NCBI GenBank assembly: GCA_965602945.1 | Contig: CBFDBC010000135.1 | Location: 1-10,450, forward strand | Source of the DNA: JAUXEH01 sp965602945 | GTDB taxonomy: Bacteria; Acidobacteriota; Aminicenantia; Aminicenantales; Aminicenantaceae | Length of the DNA: 10,450 nt | Direction of reading: 5' to 3' | Shown here: in pieces, positions 7,392 to 10,450 of the stretch | Position numbering within the stretch: the first letter of the stretch is position 1 | Layout of the letters: every line of letters starts with the position of its first letter | Made by a program: the position numbers and the translations under genes | The notes under the pieces: model-generated | What the model was told of the DNA's origin: nothing | Database searches by the model: none | What the model saw: the letters and a program-made list of their open reading frames with translations, nothing else

Positions 7392-9958
7392 TCGTATCTC
7401 AACGAGTCCACGGGATTCGCACGGGCAGCTTTGATAGACTGGTAGGCCACGCTGACAAGGGCGATGGCCAGGGTCGCCAGCCCGGTCAGGAGGAATGTGG
7501 CGATCCCGAGCTCTATACGGTATGCGAAGTTCTTAAGCCAGGCGTTTACGGCCAAATACGCCAGGGGCCAGGCGATAAGGTTGGCCATGGCGACCCAGAC
7601 TGAGAACTCCCGGGTCAGCAGTACAACGATCTCACGCACGGAGGAGCCCAGGACCTTGCGCACGCCGATCTCTTTGGTCCGCTGCTCGGCCGTGAAGGAT
7701 GCCAGGCCGAAGAGCCCCAACCCGGCGATGAAAATGGCGAGTAACGCTCCACCGCGAACCAGGGAGCCGATGCGGCTTTCCTCTTTGTAGAGGCGGTCGA
7801 TGTCCTCGTTGAGGAAGCTGTATTCGAGGGGAAAATCAGGGGCCATCTCCGTCAGGGTGGTCTCGATGAATCCGACAGTGGCCCTCAGGTCGTCCGAATC
7901 CAGGCGTATGTACATGTCCGTGAACCAGCCGGGAGCGACGGCCAGGACCAGGGGTTGGATCTCCTCGTGCAGGGAGCGGAAGTGGAAATCCTTGACCACG
8001 CCGATTATGTGGCCGTTCTTGCCCTCGTCAAAGGGGAGAGGGCAGTGGATCCTTTGTCCCACCGGATCTTTCAGTCCCATATAGTCCGCAGCCGCCTCGT
8101 TTATGATGAAGGCTTCATCGTCGTCCGTGGGAAATTCCCGAGAGAAGTAACGTCCCAGTTTCATCTCGATATCAAAAATGTCTGCATAGTCGTAGTCCAC
8201 GGAATGGATGGCAAAAAAAACGTCGTCATCTGGATCCTTGCCCTCCCAGCTCACGCCCTTGGTCCCGAATCGTTTGAAGAAGGAACCGTTCGTCGCGGAT
8301 ACGGCCCGGATGTCTGTGCGCTGGAGCAGGCGGGTCTTGATGGCCCGGTAATTACCACGCACGCCGCCCCGCAGCTCCAGGTTGATCACCTGGTCCGTGT
8401 TGAGCCCCATGTCCTTGTGGCGCATGAAGTGCACCTGTTGATATACAGAGGCCGTCCCGATCAGAAGCATGATAGACAGGGCGAACTGTGTGACCACCAG
8501 CACCTTGCGCAGCAGGGGTCTCGTGGCTCTTGAGCCCGGGGACCCCTTGAGGACGCCGACAGGCTGATAGGCGGAGAGGAACAGCGCGGGGTAGATCCCG
8601 GCCGCCAGTCCAGTGAGGAGGACTATGCCTGCCAGCAGAGCAATCCCTCCCACATCAAGCCGGAGTACCAGCTGTCTCTCCAACAAAGTATTGGCACCGG
8701 GCAGGAGCGCCATCACTACGGCAACCGAGGTCCCGCATGCCAGGGAGGCCAGGAGCAGGGATTCACCCAGGAACTGCCTGACTAACTGCGGTCGCACGGC
8801 CCCTACGACCTTGCGCAGGCCCACCTCCCGGGCCCGTTTCTCGGATCGGGCGGTGGTCAGGTTGATGAAATTGATGCAGGCCATGATCAGTATCATGATC
8901 CCGATGCAGGAGAAGATGTAGACATAGAGGATGGGGCCGCCGCCCGAAGGCTCATGCAGATGGATGCGAGTCAGCGGATAAAGGCTCAGGTCGTACCGCT
9001 CCGTGGGGAGGTTCCGCGTTATGGTGCCGGCGATCTTCTTGCTCACCGCAGCCGCATCGGCTCCGGGCCGGAGCTGCACATACGTGACGTAGGCGCTTAC
9101 ATCCCATTTGTCGATGGCCATTCCCGAGAGGGTCACGAAATTGAAAGGGAGTAGGAACTCGAAATCGAATATCGTGTTGGGGGGGAGATCTTCGAGCACC
9201 GCCGTCACCCGGAAGTCGTGCCAGGTGCCCCACCACTCAAAGGACACGGTCTTACCGAGCGGATCTTTTCCTCCGAAAAGCTTTTCCGCTGTGCTCTCCG
9301 TGAGGACCATGGACTGGCGGTCCGAGAGCGGATTTTCGGGCCCGCTTCGAAGCAGCGGAAAGCTGAACATGTCGAAAAATGAAGGGTCGACACCCTGGAC
9401 CCTGCTGGTGAAGAGTTTATCCCCGTATCTGAGCGCAGCCCGGGCATGCCCGAAAACGCGGCACGTGTCGGCGATCTCGGGATATTCGCTCTTCAAGGCC
9501 GGCCCGAGCGGTCCGGGGCCGTGGTACCAGTAGCTGTCGGTCCCCCTGGGATTCATGAGCACGCGGTGGAGAGAATCGGAGTTGTCGTGAAAGCGGTCGA
9601 AGCTCAGCTCATCCTGCACCCAGAGGAAGATCAGGATGCAGCAGGCCATGCCGATGGCCAGGCCCGCAAGGTTGATGAAGGAGAATCCCTTGAAACGGCT
9701 GAGATTCCGTAAGGCGGTCTTGAAATAATTCTTGAACATGATGAGGCTCCATACCAGGGAATATCGCAAATAGGCCGGGAGGGAGCGGAACACCTGGGTT
9801 CGGAACCAGCAGCGGGCGCGCATGGCGCCCTGCTCCGTGATCCGTTCTTTGAATTCTTCTTCCAGGTCACCGAGCCAGGAGAACTGGCTCTGGTACTGTG
9901 ACATCCGGGCCAGCAGCCAGGATGAGAAACGAGGAGGGATCGGTCTGGTTGGCAGCAT
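7388..9958 (-). CDS. FtsX/MacB-type permease A, orphan (no ATPase), with N-terminal permease prefix domain
   Basis: This 856-residue inner-membrane protein has the same layout as permease B. The prefix domain (about 11-73) carries WLLARMSQYQ and DLEEEFKERI. Met74 begins a canonical permease N-terminus (MFKNYFKTALRNL). TM1 is at about 92-114, and a MacB_PCD-like periplasmic domain spans 120-335. The first FtsX domain (342-465) has SEKRAREVGLRKVVGA. TM5 lies near 485-503, and a second periplasmic domain spans about 510-730. The final FtsX domain (735-850) has AEQRTKEIGVRKVLGS. The protein ends in NPVDSLRYE. The order PadR then paired orphan permeases matches what is called ADOP (acidobacterial duplicated orphan permease) in Acidobacteriota. 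It would need an ATPase encoded elsewhere, or act without one; its substrate is unknown. The ATG at 9958 lies 5 bp after the padR stop, with AAGGG about nine bases upstream inside padR, so it belongs to the padR operon. Duplication within the operon followed by divergence is the simplest origin of the pair. Confidence 0.93.
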   Translation of the reverse strand: MLPTRPIPPRFSSWLLARMSQYQSQFSWLGDLEEEFKERITEQGAMRARCWFRTQVFRSLPAYLRYSLVWSLIMFKNYFKTALRNLSRFKGFSFINLAGLAIGMACCILIFLWVQDELSFDRFHDNSDSLHRVLMNPRGTDSYWYHGPGPLGPALKSEYPEIADTCRVFGHARAALRYGDKLFTSRVQGVDPSFFDMFSFPLLRSGPENPLSDRQSMVLTESTAEKLFGGKDPLGKTVSFEWWGTWHDFRVTAVLEDLPPNTIFDFEFLLPFNFVTLSGMAIDKWDVSAYVTYVQLRPGADAAAVSKKIAGTITRNLPTERYDLSLYPLTRIHLHEPSGGGPILYVYIFSCIGIMILIMACINFINLTTARSEKRAREVGLRKVVGAVRPQLVRQFLGESLLLASLACGTSVAVVMALLPGANTLLERQLVLRLDVGGIALLAGIVLLTGLAAGIYPALFLSAYQPVGVLKGSPGSRATRPLLRKVLVVTQFALSIMLLIGTASVYQQVHFMRHKDMGLNTDQVINLELRGGVRGNYRAIKTRLLQRTDIRAVSATNGSFFKRFGTKGVSWEGKDPDDDVFFAIHSVDYDYADIFDIEMKLGRYFSREFPTDDDEAFIINEAAADYMGLKDPVGQRIHCPLPFDEGKNGHIIGVVKDFHFRSLHEEIQPLVLAVAPGWFTDMYIRLDSDDLRATVGFIETTLTEMAPDFPLEYSFLNEDIDRLYKEESRIGSLVRGGALLAIFIAGLGLFGLASFTAEQRTKEIGVRKVLGSSVREIVVLLTREFSVWVAMANLIAWPLAYLAVNAWLKNFAYRIELGIATFLLTGLATLAIALVSVAYQSIKAARANPVDSLRYE

Positions 9959-9963
9959 TGCGG

Positions 9964-10290
9964 TCAGCCCTTGTCTGCCGCCAGGTCCGGGAGGCCTTCC
10001 CAGATCTTCTTGTGGAGACTGTGCGCATCCTGCAGCGCCTCGACGCCGGAGGGAGTCAGCGCATAATAGATCTTGCTGCGGCCGCCCCGTTCCGGGGTGG
10101 GAGTTCCCCTACTCTTGCTCACATAGCCCTTGCGGACCAGCTGGTCGAGCAGGTTGTAGAGCGTGCCGTAAATGAATTCTTTCTGGGTGACCTCCGCCAC
10201 CTTCTTGCGGATGGCCACACCGTAGGCGTTGTCCTCGAGCCTGAGGATGGCCGTCAGTATGATCTCTTCGGCGACCGTGAGTTCTTTCAT
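9964..10290 (-). CDS. PadR-family transcriptional regulator
   Basis: The 108-residue protein is a small winged-helix DNA-binding regulator of the length usual for PadR proteins of this subgroup. The N-terminal helix region (LTVAEEIILTAILRL) leads to LEDNAYGVAIRKKV. The recognition helix follows (YGTLYNLLDQLVRKGYV, 41-57), and the wing carries RGGRSKIYYALTPSG (68-82), which is very characteristic of the family. A short C-terminal helix (82-100) would serve dimerisation. PadR proteins usually repress, and often autoregulate, the operon they head, with release on binding a ligand or on envelope stress; the signal here is unknown. It is the first gene of the operon and stops 5 bp before permease A. 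The start at 10290 is supported by GAGGTG four bases upstream. Palindromes and direct repeats in the upstream region are candidate binding sites for this protein. Confidence 0.95.
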   Translation of the reverse strand: MKELTVAEEIILTAILRLEDNAYGVAIRKKVAEVTQKEFIYGTLYNLLDQLVRKGYVSKSRGTPTPERGGRSKIYYALTPSGVEALQDAHSLHKKIWEGLPDLAADKG

Positions 10291-10307
10291 CCTGCACCTC
10301 GCACTGA

Positions 10308-10336
10308 TTTATCCGTTTATCACGGACATATGTATA
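10308..10336 (-). promoter_or_regulatory. Candidate promoter of the padR-permease operon
   Basis: On the - strand, TATACA (10331-10336, four of six matches to the -35 consensus) is followed after 17 bases by GATAAA (10308-10313, four of six at -10). Initiation would fall near 10301, leaving a short leader that contains the GAGGTG ribosome binding site. A second GATAAA lies at 10316-10321 and TTGTCC lies further upstream, so the exact boxes are uncertain. Confidence 0.35.
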
Positions 10337-10353
10337 TACGTATCACACGGACA
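10312..10353. promoter_or_regulatory. Candidate PadR operator region (palindrome, inverted repeat, flanking direct repeat)
   Basis: Three signals overlap upstream of padR. One is a 16-bp palindrome, ATATGTATATACGTAT (10328-10343), with one mismatched base pair. It is AT-rich, like known PadR sites of the ATGT...ACAT type. The second is an 8-bp direct repeat, CACGGACA, at 10321-10328 and 10346-10353, flanking the palindrome. The third is a perfect inverted repeat, TCCGT-5-ACGGA (10312-10326). All overlap or abut the candidate promoter, where a repressor would block polymerase. Binding by this PadR is inference from position and symmetry. Confidence 0.5.
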
Positions 10354-10450
10354 AATGGTTGCCTTTTGCGCTCCGACCATTTCCAAAAAAACTATAACTA
10401 TTTTACTGAAAAGCCGTATTATTAGTGTATAACATACTGGATTTCAGGAA
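10354..10450 (+). promoter_or_regulatory. AT-rich non-coding edge with a possible divergent promoter
   Basis: This stretch is clearly richer in A/T than the rest of the window, including an A7 run at 10385-10391, and no convincing gene covers it. On the + strand, CTGAAA (10406-10411), a 16-base spacer and TATAAC (10428-10433, five of six -10 matches) could form a promoter firing rightward out of the window. The window ends before any downstream gene can be seen, so this is weak. Confidence 0.3.

Noticed and set aside
7388..9958. Naming the permeases macB, lolC or lolE
   Set aside because: They lack the MacB ATPase domain, are twice-repeated FtsX types with a prefix domain, and belong to a PadR-linked orphan group of unknown substrate.
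9898..10425. + strand open frame across padR and its upstream region
   Set aside because: Antisense to padR, with no domain; its end runs through the AT-rich promoter region.

Overview
This 10.45 kb window is a GC-rich bacterial chromosome segment with seven complete genes and one gene cut by the left edge. No RNA genes, CRISPR arrays or insertion sequences are visible. The best clue to the host is the right-hand operon: a PadR regulator followed by two large paralogous FtsX/MacB-type permeases with an N-terminal 'permease prefix' and no ATPase partner. This layout is best known from Acidobacteriota and also occurs in Aminicenantes-like and Bacteroidota-type lineages. Secreted proteins with a LolA-like fold and a DUF6132-like membrane protein fit the same groups. 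The taxonomic placement is inference from gene content.

Left part, + strand (1-1573): the C-terminal part of a membrane sensor histidine kinase (signalling coiled coil, HisKA, HATPase_c) is followed after a short gap by a small exported protein, probably a lipoprotein, with four 34-residue TPR repeats. This gene ends only 2 bp from the end of a convergent gene.

Middle, - strand (1576-4681), read right to left: a secreted class C beta-lactamase-like serine hydrolase with an extra C-terminal domain; a 65-aa two-TM protein (DUF6132-like) with a near-consensus sigma70 promoter directly upstream; and a secreted protein of unknown function that resembles lipoprotein-carrier (LolA/LolB-like) folds. 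The hydrolase has its own candidate promoter and a strong ribosome binding site, so it is probably separate from the permease operon.

Right part, - strand (4761-10290), read right to left: padR, then permease A (856 aa), then permease B (876 aa). The spacing is tight (5 bp gap, then a 4-bp ATGA overlap), which indicates one translationally coupled operon. The AT-rich region in front of padR holds a 16-bp near-palindrome, a flanking direct repeat and a small inverted repeat that overlap a candidate promoter. These are good candidates for PadR autoregulation sites. Nothing in the window looks like a wholly new system. The most interesting points are the orphan duplicated permeases with fused prefix domains, the regulatory architecture of the padR promoter, the hydrolase fused to a LolA-like domain, and the nearly leaderless promoter of the DUF6132-like gene.
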